This document shows positions 53,457 through 62,274 of a stretch of DNA of 64,000 bases, piece by piece. A model generated the notes under the pieces. It worked only from the letters and a program-made list of their open reading frames with translations, was not told where the DNA came from and ran no database searches. Within the stretch, counting starts at the first letter, position 1. Every line of letters starts with the position of its first letter. Origin of the DNA: Burkholderiales bacterium JOSHI_001 (GTDB lineage Bacteria > Pseudomonadota > Gammaproteobacteria > Burkholderiales > Burkholderiaceae_C). Position numbers and translations under genes: made by a program. The stretch is from contig CM001438.1 of assembly GCA_000244995.1 (NCBI GenBank), positions 3,744,090 to 3,808,089 on the forward strand, given 5' to 3'.

Positions 53457-53654
53457 CTAGCGCTCCGGCGGGTCCTTCTGCCCCAGCTGCCGCACCGCGC
53501 GGCGCAGGAACTGCATCTGCTCGTTCACATTGCGGCAGGTCTTGCACAGCACGAAATGAAGGCGCAGGCGCGCGCGGTCGGCCGGCGGCAGCTGCTCGTC
53601 CAGGCCCTGGCTGATCAGGCGCGACACCTCCTGGCAGTCAAGGTCGATCTTCAT
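53457..53654 (-). CDS. Zinc-finger anti-sigma factor (zf-HC2)
   Basis: 65-aa protein with the anti-sigma zinc motif HxxxCxxC (RLHFVLCKTCRN, about residues 33-42) and N-terminal CQEVSRLISQGLDEQLP helix that typically binds sigma region 4. No membrane segment, so a cytoplasmic, redox- or metal-responsive regulator is likely. It overlaps the sigma factor gene by 4 bp. Confidence 0.85.
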   Translation of the reverse strand: MKIDLDCQEVSRLISQGLDEQLPPADRARLRLHFVLCKTCRNVNEQMQFLRRAVRQLGQKDPPER

Positions 53655-54208
53655 CGCTGCCCCGCGAACCAGTTGCGGTCCAGGCAGTCGCGCAGTTGCA
53701 TGCGCGCGCGGTACAGCATCACGCCGCAGTGGTTGCTGGTGATGCCCAGCTCGCCGCAGATGTCGTCCACCTCGCGTTCCAGCCACTCGCGCATCATGAA
53801 GACCCGACCCAACTTGGGGGGAAGCCGGTCCACGCAGTCCTGCAGCTTCTCGAAGAACTGGCTCTGCTCCAGCGCCTGGTCGGGCCGCTGCCAGGCCTGG
53901 GGCGGGTCCTGCCAATGGCCGTCCTTCACGAACAAGGCGTCCAGCGCATCGTCCATGCTCTGCTCGTCCATGGGTTCGATGTGCACCTCGCGCCCGCGCC
54001 GGCGGATGACGTCGATGATCTTGTACTTGAGGATGCCCGTGGCATAGGTGCGCAGCGAACTGCGGCCCTCGAAGTTGTCCGGCTTCTCCAGGATGGCGAG
54101 CAGGGTCTCGGACACCACGTCTTCGGCCGCCGCATCGTGGCGCAACTGCAACTTGGCAAAGCGCAGCAAGGGTTCATGCAGTTCGGCCAGTTCGGCTTCT
54201 ATCGTCAT
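53651..54208 (-). CDS. ECF RNA polymerase sigma factor
   Basis: 185 aa. Region 2 (LLRFAKLQLRHDAAAEDVVSETLLAIL, RTYATGILKYKIIDVIRRR) and region 4 (CVDRLPPKLGRVFMMREWLEREVDDICGELGITSNHCGVMLYRARMQLRDCL). The acidic linker DEQSMDDALDALF lies between. It is controlled by the co-encoded zinc-finger protein. Targets may include the neighbouring envelope and lipid genes; this is inference. Confidence 0.9.
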   Translation of the reverse strand: MTIEAELAELHEPLLRFAKLQLRHDAAAEDVVSETLLAILEKPDNFEGRSSLRTYATGILKYKIIDVIRRRGREVHIEPMDEQSMDDALDALFVKDGHWQDPPQAWQRPDQALEQSQFFEKLQDCVDRLPPKLGRVFMMREWLEREVDDICGELGITSNHCGVMLYRARMQLRDCLDRNWFAGQR

Positions 54209-54288
54209 GGGCGGGGGCCTGGGGTCCGGGCGGCCGGGGTGTCCCAGCCAGAACGGTATTTGAACCCATTCCCACCATCACCCGCCCC

Positions 54289-55062
54289 TCAGGCCAGGAA
54301 CCGGCCCCGCGACTGCAGGGCCAGCACCCGCGGCGACTCCAGGTCCAGCCAGGTCAGGAAGTCGATGGTACGGAACTCACGGTCGACGGCCGGCGCGCCG
54401 CAGATCGCCGCTCCCAGCGCCAGGTAGGCCGACAAAAGCCGCGGCAAGCGCGGTGCCGTACGCGCCTGCGGCAGCAGCGGGCAAGCGAAGGCCGGCACCG
54501 GCCGGGTCCGCCAGGTGGCCGGCGCCAGGTGGGGCGCCAGGGCCTGGAAGGCGGCCGCACCGGCCGCGCTGTCCTGGGAAGTGAGTGAACTGCAGCCGAC
54601 CAGGTAGCGCGCGCCCTGCGACTTGGCGTGGGCCGCGATGCCCTTCCACAGCAGGTTCAGCACCGCGAAATTGCGGTGCTGGCGGTGAATGCAGGCGCGA
54701 CCCAGCTCGAGGATCTGCGCCCGCGCGGACTCAAAGGGCGCGAAGTCGAATTCGCGCTCGCTGTAATAGCCCAGCCCGGCGCTGGCGCGCAGGCCCGTCT
54801 GCATGCGGTAGGTGCCCACCACGCCGCCGCCGTTCAGGTCTTCCACCAGCAGGTGCTCGCAGACCTCGTCGAAGGGGTCGGCGTCCAGGCCGGTGTCGTA
54901 GGCACTGGCCAGGCCTTCGTCAAGTTCAAGGTTGAAGACCTCGAAACGCAGCGCCTGGGAGGCGCGGATGTCCCCGGCGGAGCCGGCCAGCCGCACCCGG
55001 TAGGCCGGGGTCCGCCAGGCCGATGGCGCCGTGGCGGCCGGGGTGAAGTGTGGATGCGACAT
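54289..55062 (-). CDS. GNAT-type N-acyltransferase (OlsB-like), copy 2
   Basis: 257-aa member of the OlsB/hemolysin-like acyltransferase family: ASQALRFEVFNLELDEGL, CEHLLVED, VVGTYRMQT, ILELGRACIHRQHRNFAVLNLLWKG and LGAAICGAPAVDREFRTIDFLTWLDL. OlsB acylates ornithine to lyso-ornithine lipid. No OlsA-like partner is adjacent. Upstream of the ECF sigma gene on the same strand order and divergent from the alpha/beta hydrolase-DedA-ATP-grasp operon. Paralogue of the gene at 41782, with the same LGR(S/A)CI core. Confidence 0.83.
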   Translation of the reverse strand: MSHPHFTPAATAPSAWRTPAYRVRLAGSAGDIRASQALRFEVFNLELDEGLASAYDTGLDADPFDEVCEHLLVEDLNGGGVVGTYRMQTGLRASAGLGYYSEREFDFAPFESARAQILELGRACIHRQHRNFAVLNLLWKGIAAHAKSQGARYLVGCSSLTSQDSAAGAAAFQALAPHLAPATWRTRPVPAFACPLLPQARTAPRLPRLLSAYLALGAAICGAPAVDREFRTIDFLTWLDLESPRVLALQSRGRFLA

Positions 55063-55210
55063 GGCGGGTTCCTGGTGAACGGCTGTGATGAGGTCTCTGT
55101 CGTGCGAAACGCGCCGGCCTTACAAATGCAGATCGCCTGTAATGTGTCTGGCCCTCGGCACGACCGAACCGAACCGCTGCGATCAGACTGCAGCCCTTGG
55201 AGCGTTCAGG

Positions 55211-56101
55211 ATGTCGAGCAGGTCCGCTGAACCCATGCCCCCGGGCCGCCTTGGCTTGCGCCACCGCGCCCACACGGCAAGCCGCGGACCGCTGTGGAGT
55301 GCGCTGGCCGTGGCCCTGGCGGCGGCAGGCTGCGCGCCGGCGGGCCCGCGGGCCCTGGAATCGGCCACCGAGAACTTGCGCCATTGCCTGGAAGCCGGCG
55401 TGGCAACCGGGGCCGCCCTGAGCTATTTGCGGGCCGGGGACCCCAGCGGGCCGCGCGTGATCCTGGTACACGGCACTCCCGGCTCGGCCACAGCCTGGGC
55501 CGACTACCTGTTGCAGCCCCCGCCCGGGCTGGAACTGCTGGCGCTGGACCGCCCGGGCTTCGGCCGCAGCGGCCCCGAAGGCGCGGTGACCGGGCTGGCT
55601 GAACAGGCGGCGGCCGTGCTGGCACTGATGCCCGACGACGGCCGCCCGGTGCTGCTGCTGGGGCATTCGCTGGGCGGGCCGGTGGTGGCGCGCGTGGCGG
55701 CAGAACACCCCGGCCGGGTGGCCGCGTTGGTGCTGCTGTCTGCGTCGCTGGACCCCGAACTGGAGCGCATCCACCCGATGCAGCGCCTGGGCGCCTGGGG
55801 CCCGGTCAGCCACCTGCTGCCCCGGGCGCTTCGCAACGCCAATGCCGAACTGATGGCGCTGCAGCCCGAGTTGCAGGCCCTGGCCGCGCTGCTGCCGCGC
55901 ATCAGCGCCAAGGTGGTGATCGTGCACGGCACGAAGGATGACCTGGTGCCGGTGGCCAACGTGCCCTATATGCAGGCGCGCCTGACCGGCGCACGCTGCG
56001 TCCAGACCACCCTGCTCGAAGGCCGCAACCACTTCCTGCCCTGGAACTCGGAAGACGCCGTGCGCGACGCCATCCGCCTGGCGCTGGAGCCGGCATGTTG
56101 A
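55211..56101 (+). CDS. Alpha/beta hydrolase, probable lipoprotein
   Basis: 296 aa. An N-terminal hydrophobic segment ending in a lipobox-like ALAAAGC (Cys about residue 41) suggests lipid anchoring in the envelope. Alpha/beta-hydrolase core: VILVHGTPGSATAW, LDRPGFGRSG, nucleophile GHSLGG, acid in VHGTKDDLVP and His in EGRNHFLPW. Substrate unknown, likely a lipid or acyl amide. ATG 55211 chosen. Its end overlaps the DedA gene by 7 bp. Confidence 0.8.
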   Translation: MSSRSAEPMPPGRLGLRHRAHTASRGPLWSALAVALAAAGCAPAGPRALESATENLRHCLEAGVATGAALSYLRAGDPSGPRVILVHGTPGSATAWADYLLQPPPGLELLALDRPGFGRSGPEGAVTGLAEQAAAVLALMPDDGRPVLLLGHSLGGPVVARVAAEHPGRVAALVLLSASLDPELERIHPMQRLGAWGPVSHLLPRALRNANAELMALQPELQALAALLPRISAKVVIVHGTKDDLVPVANVPYMQARLTGARCVQTTLLEGRNHFLPWNSEDAVRDAIRLALEPAC

Positions 56102-56700
56102 GCGCCGACTGGGCCCCGCTGGCGTGGACCCAGGCGGCGCTGGCGGGCATGGCCACGCCGGCCGTCATCGCGCTGGTGCTGGCCCTGACCACCTTGCTGC
56201 TGGAAGACCTGGCCATTGCCGCCGGCGTGGCCCTGGCCACCCAGGGCGCCATCTCCTGGGAACTGTCGATCGGCGCCGTGGGCGGGGGCATCGCCTTGGG
56301 CGACCTGGGCCTGTACGGCCTGGGCCTGGGCGCCCGACGCCTGCCCTGGCTGCGCCGCCGCTTCGTGGGCGACAAGTCGGCCTGGGCGCGCCGACAGCTC
56401 GAGCAGCGCCTGGGTTCCGCGGTGCTGCTGGCACGCGTGATCCCGGGGCTGCGCCTGGCCACCTACACGGCCAGCGGCTTCGTGCGCGTGCCGCTGCTGC
56501 CCTTCACGGCCTGGGTGCTGGTGGCGGTGTCGCTGTGGACCGCCGGCCTGTACGCCCTGAGCGCCGCCCTGGGCCAGGCCCTGGCGCGCCAGACCGGGCT
56601 GCCGGCGCCAGTGGCCGTGGCGCTGCCCATCCTGGTTCTGGCCCTGGCCATCCCGCTGCTGCGCAGCCTCCGTCAACGTTTCACAAGCGCAACCCCATGA
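56095..56700 (+). CDS. DedA-family membrane protein
   Basis: 201 aa with four to five hydrophobic segments and the DedA signature LLARVIPGLRLATYTASGFVRVPLLPF (about residues 105-140). DedA proteins are lipid scramblases/undecaprenyl-phosphate or phospholipid translocases. Coupled by overlap to the genes on both sides. Confidence 0.83.
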   Translation: MLSADWAPLAWTQAALAGMATPAVIALVLALTTLLLEDLAIAAGVALATQGAISWELSIGAVGGGIALGDLGLYGLGLGARRLPWLRRRFVGDKSAWARRQLEQRLGSAVLLARVIPGLRLATYTASGFVRVPLLPFTAWVLVAVSLWTAGLYALSAALGQALARQTGLPAPVAVALPILVLALAIPLLRSLRQRFTSATP

Positions 56701-57866
56701 GCACGATGCAACCGACCCTCGCTTCCTCTCGGCCCTTCGAGACTGCCGCCGAGCGCATGCCGGTGCAGCCGCACCAGGGCATGCCGCCCCTGGACCAGGA
56801 TGGCCCGCCGCTGAGCTTCTTCGAGTTCTGGCCCATGTGGGCCTTCTACCCGCCGGTGATGGCCTATGCCGCCTGGCTGATGCTGCGCTACCGCGGCGTG
56901 CTGCTGCCCACCGCGGCCAACCCCTCCTTCCCCGGCGGTGGTTTCTACGGCGAATCCAAGGCCGACATCCTGGCCCTGGCGGTGCGGCACGCGCCCGAGT
57001 GGGTGGCGCCCTTCATCCGGGTTGACCGTCCCGCGGCCCCCGTCAGTGACATGGCCGCTGAATGCGACGCCGCACTGGCCGCCCTGGGCGCCGCGGGTCT
57101 GGGCCTGCCAGTGGTGGCCAAGCCCGACCTGGGCTGCCGCGGCGCGGGCGTGAAACTGGTGCGCACGGCCGCCGACCTGCAAGCCTACCTGCAGGCCTTC
57201 CCCACGGGCGCGTCCCTGGTGCTGCAGCGCCTGGTGCCCTTCGAGGGCGAGGCCGGCATCTTCTACTGCCACCGCCCGGGCCAGGCGCGCGGGCGCATCG
57301 TGTCGATCACGCTGAAGTACTTCCCGCACGTCATTGGCGACGGCCGACGCACCCTGCGCCAGCTGATCCTGGACGACCCGCGCGCCGGCAGGCTGTCGCA
57401 CCTGTACCTGAAGCGCCACATCGCCCGGCTGGACGAGGTACCGCCGTCGGGCCAGGCCATCCGGCTGGCCTTTGCCGGCAGCCACAGCCGCGGCGCCATC
57501 TTCCGCAACGGCACCCACCTGGTGACGCCCGAGATGGAAGCGCGCTTCGACGCCATCGCCCGGCAACTGCCCGAATTCCACTTCGGCCGCTTCGATGTGC
57601 GCTTTGAGAGCTTTGCACAGGTGCAGGCCGGGCAGGGCTTCAGCATCGTGGAGATCAACGGCGCCGGCGCCGAAAGCACCCACATCTGGGACCGCAAGAC
57701 CGGCCTGCTGCAGGCCTGGCGCGACCTGATGCGACAGTACCGCTGGCTGTTCGAGATCGGCCACGCGAACCGTGCGCGGGGCTTCAAGCCCATGGGCTGG
57801 GCCGAGTTCATCCGCGGCTACCGGCGCGAGAAGTTCCTGACCCCACGCTACCCGGCCACCGACTGA
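56697..57866 (+). CDS. ATP-grasp-fold ligase-like protein
   Basis: 389-aa protein resembling D-Ala-D-Ala-ligase/ATP-grasp enzymes. GLPVVAKPDLGCRGAGVKLVRT (about residues 138-160) is the ATP-binding Lys and glycine-rich loop, SLVLQRLVPFEGEAGIFY the second, and FDVRFESFAQVQAGQGFSIVEINGAGAES carries the metal-binding Glu/Asn. The N-terminal part has a hydrophobic patch (FWPMWAFYPPVMAYAAWLML). It likely forms an amide, ester or thioester bond using ATP. Substrate unknown. ATG overlaps the DedA stop. Confidence 0.75.
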   Translation: MSTMQPTLASSRPFETAAERMPVQPHQGMPPLDQDGPPLSFFEFWPMWAFYPPVMAYAAWLMLRYRGVLLPTAANPSFPGGGFYGESKADILALAVRHAPEWVAPFIRVDRPAAPVSDMAAECDAALAALGAAGLGLPVVAKPDLGCRGAGVKLVRTAADLQAYLQAFPTGASLVLQRLVPFEGEAGIFYCHRPGQARGRIVSITLKYFPHVIGDGRRTLRQLILDDPRAGRLSHLYLKRHIARLDEVPPSGQAIRLAFAGSHSRGAIFRNGTHLVTPEMEARFDAIARQLPEFHFGRFDVRFESFAQVQAGQGFSIVEINGAGAESTHIWDRKTGLLQAWRDLMRQYRWLFEIGHANRARGFKPMGWAEFIRGYRREKFLTPRYPATD

Positions 57867-57943
57867 CCGCGCCAGGCCCAGCGCTGCGTAATGTCGGGCG
57901 CCCTGGGGCGACTGACTCCCATCACGTTGCCTCCCCCTTCGCC

Positions 57944-58537
57944 ATGCCCTGCCCAGACCACCCCGCCGCCCGGCACCTTCTGAGCTTCAGCCGACAGACC
58001 CTGGACCAGGCCCTGGCCCTGGTGGCCGCGCACACCGGGCCCGCCCGGCCGGAATATGCCGGGCCGGTGGGTTCGCACCTGCGCCATGTGATCGAGCACT
58101 TCGAAGCCCTGATCGCCGCGCCCCCCGGCGGCTGCGTGGACTACGACGCGCGGGCGCGTGACGCCACGCTGGACGCTTGTTGCACCGTGGCCAGGGCTCG
58201 GCTGCTGGCCTTGCGCCGGCAACTCAGCACCTGGGACGAAGCCGCGCTGGCGGCACCCGTGCAGGTGCTTGGCCAGTGCGGCCTGGCGGGTGAGTTCCGC
58301 TTCGCCGTGGCGTCCAGCGTGGGCCGCGAACTGGCCTTTGTGGCCAGCCACGCGGTGCACCACTTCGCGCTGCTGAAGCCGCATTGCCTGGCCAGCGGCA
58401 TCGCCATCGACGGCGATTTCGGCAAGGCCCCGGCCACCGTGGCGCATGAACGCGCCCGCACGGCCGCCGCACCGTTTGTTCCCCCCACCCGCCATGCCAA
58501 GGAAACCCCATGCACCTCCCCGCAGCCCTTCGCCTGA
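57944..58537 (+). CDS. DinB-like four-helix protein
   Basis: 197-aa DinB/YfiT-type four-helix bundle protein. Putative metal ligands: His in HLRHVIEHFEAL (about residue 50) and the SHAVHHFALLK pair (about 135-140). The family includes thiol-dependent transferases and hydrolases; role here unknown. Its 3' end overlaps the YHS-protein gene by 28 bp. Confidence 0.78.
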   Translation: MPCPDHPAARHLLSFSRQTLDQALALVAAHTGPARPEYAGPVGSHLRHVIEHFEALIAAPPGGCVDYDARARDATLDACCTVARARLLALRRQLSTWDEAALAAPVQVLGQCGLAGEFRFAVASSVGRELAFVASHAVHHFALLKPHCLASGIAIDGDFGKAPATVAHERARTAAAPFVPPTRHAKETPCTSPQPFA

Positions 58538-59004
58538 ACCGGCGCGCCACCCTGACATTGGCGGCCACCTTGGCCCTGCTGGGCCTGCCCGCGCAGGCCG
58601 CCGAGCCACCGGTCAACACGCTGAAGAACAGCCTGTTCGGCGGGCGCACCGACACCGCCATCAACGGCTATGACACGGTGGCCTACTTCACCGAGAACAA
58701 GCCGGTGAAGGGCCGCGACAACTGGGTCACCGAATGGATGGGCGCGAAATGGAAGTTCGCCAGCCAGGCCCACCTGGACCTGTTCAAGGCCCAGCCCGAG
58801 AAGTACGCACCGCAGTACGGCGGCTACTGCGCCTACGGCGTCACGCAGGACAAGCTGGTCAAGGTGGAGCCCGACCAGTTCACCCTTCGCGACGGCAAGC
58901 TCTACCTGAACTACGACGCCGACATCCAGGCCCAGTGGCTGAAGGACCCGGCCGGCTACATCAAGGCGGCCGACGCCAAGTTCGCGACGCTGCTGAAGAA
59001 GTGA
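58510..59004 (+). CDS. YHS domain protein, exported
   Basis: 164 aa with signal peptide (cleavage near PAQA-A, residue ~31) and a YHS-type domain (AINGYDTVAYFTENKPVKG, WKFASQAHLDLFKAQPEKYAPQYGGYCAYG). YHS domains are small metal-binding units, often linked to copper or heavy metals. Likely periplasmic. ATG at 58510 lies inside the DinB-like gene. Confidence 0.85.
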   Translation: MHLPAALRLNRRATLTLAATLALLGLPAQAAEPPVNTLKNSLFGGRTDTAINGYDTVAYFTENKPVKGRDNWVTEWMGAKWKFASQAHLDLFKAQPEKYAPQYGGYCAYGVTQDKLVKVEPDQFTLRDGKLYLNYDADIQAQWLKDPAGYIKAADAKFATLLKK

Positions 59005-59038
59005 ACGCCCATCCCTCGACCCCTTTGGAGACGCCCCC

Positions 59039-59524
59039 ATGTCCTGGTTCAAGAAGCACGGCCATTGGCTGTTGACGCTGTACGTGGCCTTCGTGTTCAT
59101 CCAGTCGCTGTTCTTCAAGTTCACCGGCTCGCCCGAGACGGTGTACATCTTCCAGGGCAAGCTCGACCCCTGGGCCGCATCACTGGGCTTTCCGGGCCTG
59201 TTCGCGCCGGGCGGCATTTTTTCCGCCAAGGTGGTGGGCAGCTTCGAGCTCATCGCGTCGGTGCTGCTGCTGGCAGGCGCGGCCATCTCATCGCAACGGG
59301 TGGTGCAGGTGCTGGGCGCGGCCATGGGCTTGGGCGTGATCAGCGGCGCCATCTTCTTCCACCTGTTCACGCCGCTGGGCGTGGCGGTGGTGAACACCGA
59401 CGGCAGCAGCGACGGCGGCGAACTCTTCGCGCTGGCCTGCGGCGTGTGGTTGAGCTGTGCCGCCTTGCTGTGGCTGCGCCGCGGGCTGTGGCTGGCCTGG
59501 CTGCCCCGCTTGGCGGGCCGTTGA
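59039..59524 (+). CDS. DoxX-like small membrane protein
   Basis: 161 aa with four hydrophobic segments (about 10-25, 55-85, 90-110, 130-155) and an N-terminal FIQSLFFKFTGSPETVYIFQ reminiscent of DoxX/DoxD-like quinone-linked proteins. Lies 34 bp after the YHS gene and 2 bp before the YeeE/YedE gene, so probably one operon. Confidence 0.7.
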   Translation: MSWFKKHGHWLLTLYVAFVFIQSLFFKFTGSPETVYIFQGKLDPWAASLGFPGLFAPGGIFSAKVVGSFELIASVLLLAGAAISSQRVVQVLGAAMGLGVISGAIFFHLFTPLGVAVVNTDGSSDGGELFALACGVWLSCAALLWLRRGLWLAWLPRLAGR

Positions 59525-59526
59525 GC

Positions 59527-60501
59527 ATGCCCGGTGCGGCGGCCACGCCTGGGCAGGCCATGGTGGGCGGAGCCGCCCTGGTGGTGGCGCTGCTGTGCGC
59601 GGCGGCCATGGGCCTGGCCATCCAGCGCGGCTCCACCTGCGCGGTGGCGGCGGTGGAGGAATGGCGCAGCACCCGGCGCTTCACGCGCCTGGCGGCCATG
59701 CTGGAAGCCTCGCTCTGGGTGTGCGCCGTCCTGCTGCTGGCGCGCCATTGGGGCCACCCCATGGCGCTGCCGGCAGGCTACGCGGTCACGCGCTGGACGC
59801 TGGCGGGTGCGGCCCTGCTGGGCGCCGGCGCGGCGGTCAACCAGGCCTGCGTGATGGGCACCGTGGCGCGGTTGGGATCGGGTCAATGGGCCTATGCCGC
59901 CACGCCGCTGGGCTTCTACCTGGCTTGCCTGAGCGCGCCAACGCTCTTCGCCCCGCCCGCGCCCATGGCCCTGGGCACCGGCTCGCCCCTGGGCGCGGTG
60001 CCGGCAGCAGCGTCCTGGGTGTTCCCGGCCCTGGCGCTGGCCCTGGCACTGCGGCGCGGGGTGCCGGCGCTGCGCAGGCGCGGCCTGGCCCTCAACGCAC
60101 CCTGGTCCCCGCATGCCGCCACCACGGTGATCGGCATCGCCTTCGCGGCCCTGCTGCTGGCCGCGGGGACCTGGGCCTACACCGATGTGCTGGCCGAACT
60201 GGCCCGCGGCATGGCGCACAGCCTGCCGGCGCGGCTGGCCTTGTGCGCGGCCTTGCTGCTGGGCGCCCTGGCCGGCGGCCACTTGAGCGGCAAGTTGAAG
60301 TGGGAACCCGTCCGGCCCGCGCAAGGGTTGCGTTGCGCGGGCGGCGGGCTGTTGATGGGCTGGGGCAGCGCGTTGATCCCCGGCGGCAACGACGGCCTGG
60401 TCCTGATGGGCCTGCCAATGCTGTGGCCCTATGCCTGGGTGGCGTTCGGGGTGATGCTGGCCGTGATCGCCGCCGCGCTGCATGCGCTGGCGCAGCGCTG
60501 A
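59527..60501 (+). CDS. YeeE/YedE-family (sulfur transport) membrane protein
   Basis: 324 aa with about nine hydrophobic segments and the two half-repeats of the TsuA/YeeE fold, each with a conserved Cys or glycine-rich loop: QRGSTCAVAAVEEW (residue ~33), NQACVMGTVARLGSG (about 113) and GGGLLMGWGSALIPGGNDG (about 280). TsuA imports thiosulfate. Here the substrate may be a sulfur compound handled with the YHS protein. Confidence 0.83.
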   Translation: MPGAAATPGQAMVGGAALVVALLCAAAMGLAIQRGSTCAVAAVEEWRSTRRFTRLAAMLEASLWVCAVLLLARHWGHPMALPAGYAVTRWTLAGAALLGAGAAVNQACVMGTVARLGSGQWAYAATPLGFYLACLSAPTLFAPPAPMALGTGSPLGAVPAAASWVFPALALALALRRGVPALRRRGLALNAPWSPHAATTVIGIAFAALLLAAGTWAYTDVLAELARGMAHSLPARLALCAALLLGALAGGHLSGKLKWEPVRPAQGLRCAGGGLLMGWGSALIPGGNDGLVLMGLPMLWPYAWVAFGVMLAVIAAALHALAQR

Positions 60502-60508
60502 AGCCGCG

Positions 60509-61024
60509 TCAGGCCTTCACCGCGTCCCGGCGCGGCAGCGTCCAGCCCGGGCGCACGTGGTGGCAGGTGTAGCCATCGGGGTAGCGCTGCAGGTAGTCCT
60601 GGTGCTCGGGTTCGGCCTGCCAGAACGGGCCCGCGGGCTTCAGCTCGGTGACCACCTTGCCGGGCCACAGGCCCGACGCGTCCACGTCCGCAATGGTGTC
60701 CAGCGCCACCTGGCGCTGCGCCTCGCTGGTGTAGTAGATGCCCGAGCGGTAGGACGCCCCGCGGTCGTTGCCCTGGCGGTTGGGCGTGCTGGGGTCGTGG
60801 ATCTGGAAGAAGAACTCCAGCAGCGCACGAAAGCCCAGACGCGCGGGGTCGAACACCACCTCGATGGCCTCGGCGTGGGTGCCGTGGTTGCGGTAGGTGG
60901 CATGGGGCACATCGCCGCCGCTGTAGCCCACGCGGGTGGAAACCACGCCGGGCATCTTGCGGATCAGCTCCTGCATGCCCCAGAAGCAGCCTCCGGCCAG
61001 GATGGCGGTTTCGGTCTTGGTCAC
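60509..61024 (-). CDS. msrA: Peptide-methionine (S)-S-oxide reductase
   Basis: 171-aa MsrA. Catalytic Cys13 in [10 protein letters not shown], with [38 protein letters not shown] and [19 protein letters not shown] all present. Reduces methionine-S-sulfoxide in proteins. GTG 61024 is chosen: AAGGAG lies 6 bases upstream and it gives the normal N-terminus. Convergent with the YeeE/YedE gene (7-bp gap). Confidence 0.93.
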   Translation of the reverse strand: MTKTETAILAGGCFWGMQELIRKMPGVVSTRVGYSGGDVPHATYRNHGTHAEAIEVVFDPARLGFRALLEFFFQIHDPSTPNRQGNDRGASYRSGIYYTSEAQRQVALDTIADVDASGLWPGKVVTELKPAGPFWQAEPEHQDYLQRYPDGYTCHHVRPGWTLPRRDAVKA

Positions 61025-61113
61025 TTTCAGCTCCTTGGTCTGTGTGGCGGATGGGGAACGCCCCGCAGTCCCGATCATGGCCGTTTTGCGGCTTTGACCG
61101 GGCGGCAGGGCGG

Positions 61114-61136
61114 CCATCGGCCCGCCGGGCCGATGG
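61114..61136 (-). terminator. Hairpin after the secreted-protein gene
   Basis: Perfect 10-bp stem CCATCGGCCC / GGGCCGATGG with a 3-base loop, 6 bases downstream of the stop of the leftward gene at 61142. Strong stem but no T-run. Confidence 0.55.
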
Positions 61137-61141
61137 TCATC

Positions 61142-62149
61142 TCACTGCTGGCTGACGATCGGGCAGTTCACAACGATACCGGCGGCGCCGAACTGCGCGC
61201 CACCGGGGCCGGTGACCAGGCCCTGCTGCACCAGGTTCAGGATGGCGCTGCGGTCGGTCTGGCGGGTGTTCTGGCCCTGCGCCACGGCCTGGGCGGACCA
61301 CTGCGCCGGGTGCACGTCCCACAAGGGGCTGTAGCGGCCCTGGTTGGGAGCCCAGAACAACAGGTTCAGCGGGTCCAGGCCATCCAGCAGCGCCGAGTTC
61401 AGGCCCTGGCGCTGCGGGTTGCCCGCCCCGGTCTGCCCGTTGACGAAGGCCACCAGGCCGGTGCGGGCCGAGTCGGTGCCGTCGCCGCCGGCAAAGGGTG
61501 CGGCGTTCAGCGCCGGCGCGTAGGTCACGTTTTCCAGTGCCGCCACGCCGGGGTCGGACGCATCGGTGGACACGTACTTCACCGCCTTGCCGCCGGAAAA
61601 GCCGTTGGTCAGTTGCAGCCGCACGGTGCCACGGTTGTAGTCGATGGCCACCACCTTGTCGGCCACGCCGGTGTCGTTGGCCACATGGGGCGCGTTGCGG
61701 ATCACGCCATCGGGCATCTGGATCAGCGGGCTGTAGCCGAATTCGCCCACGGCGCCGGGTTCGGCGGCGTTGGGCGGAAAGCCGGTGGGCCCAGGCACCA
61801 CCACGCGGGCGGGCCGGAAGTCCACGGTCTTCGGGAAGTCGATGGCGCCGTTGGCCACGTGCGCAAACTGAACCGCCGCGCTGCCCCTGGCGTTGGCCAG
61901 CTTGGCCGAGGTGTTCACCTTCAGCCGGTCGGCGTCGCCGCCGTCCGACGAGTCGAACACCACGAACCACACCGCGCGGCCCTGGCTGGTGCCGCGGTAC
62001 AGCGGCAGCGTCACGGTGTCGTCGGCATGGACCACGGCACTCTGGACGAACAGCTTCTGGCCGCCATCGGCCAATGCGGGGCCGGGAACGCCTGCTGCGG
62101 CCAACGTCGCGATGGCCAGGCCGATCAGGGTTCTGCGTGCAAGTCTCAT
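61142..62149 (-). CDS. Secreted protein of unknown function
   Basis: 335 aa. Signal peptide (residues 1-27, RRTLIGLAIATLAAAG, cleavage after ALA). The rest is a Gly/Ala/Asn/Asp-rich, beta-strand-like domain with no motif I recognise (VVFDSSDGGDADRLKVN, AVGEFGYSPLIQMPDG, VNCPIVSQQ end). One Cys near the C-terminus. Probably periplasmic or extracellular. Not coupled to its neighbours. Confidence 0.75.
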   Translation of the reverse strand: MRLARRTLIGLAIATLAAAGVPGPALADGGQKLFVQSAVVHADDTVTLPLYRGTSQGRAVWFVVFDSSDGGDADRLKVNTSAKLANARGSAAVQFAHVANGAIDFPKTVDFRPARVVVPGPTGFPPNAAEPGAVGEFGYSPLIQMPDGVIRNAPHVANDTGVADKVVAIDYNRGTVRLQLTNGFSGGKAVKYVSTDASDPGVAALENVTYAPALNAAPFAGGDGTDSARTGLVAFVNGQTGAGNPQRQGLNSALLDGLDPLNLLFWAPNQGRYSPLWDVHPAQWSAQAVAQGQNTRQTDRSAILNLVQQGLVTGPGGAQFGAAGIVVNCPIVSQQ

Positions 62150-62274
62150 GGGTCACTCCGTCTTTGCGGCCCTGCGGGGCCGTTGCGCCGAGGCGGGATC
62201 ACCTCGTTGCCATGAGTCGGGCACACACGGCGGGCATTACGCGACGCGGGTTCGCGCCGATCTGGGTCGCACCC

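Noticed and set aside
54209-54288. ECF-type autoregulatory promoter before the sigma gene
   Set aside because: GGAAT and TCTGG elements are visible on the minus strand but the spacer is too short for a standard ECF promoter, so no feature was called.
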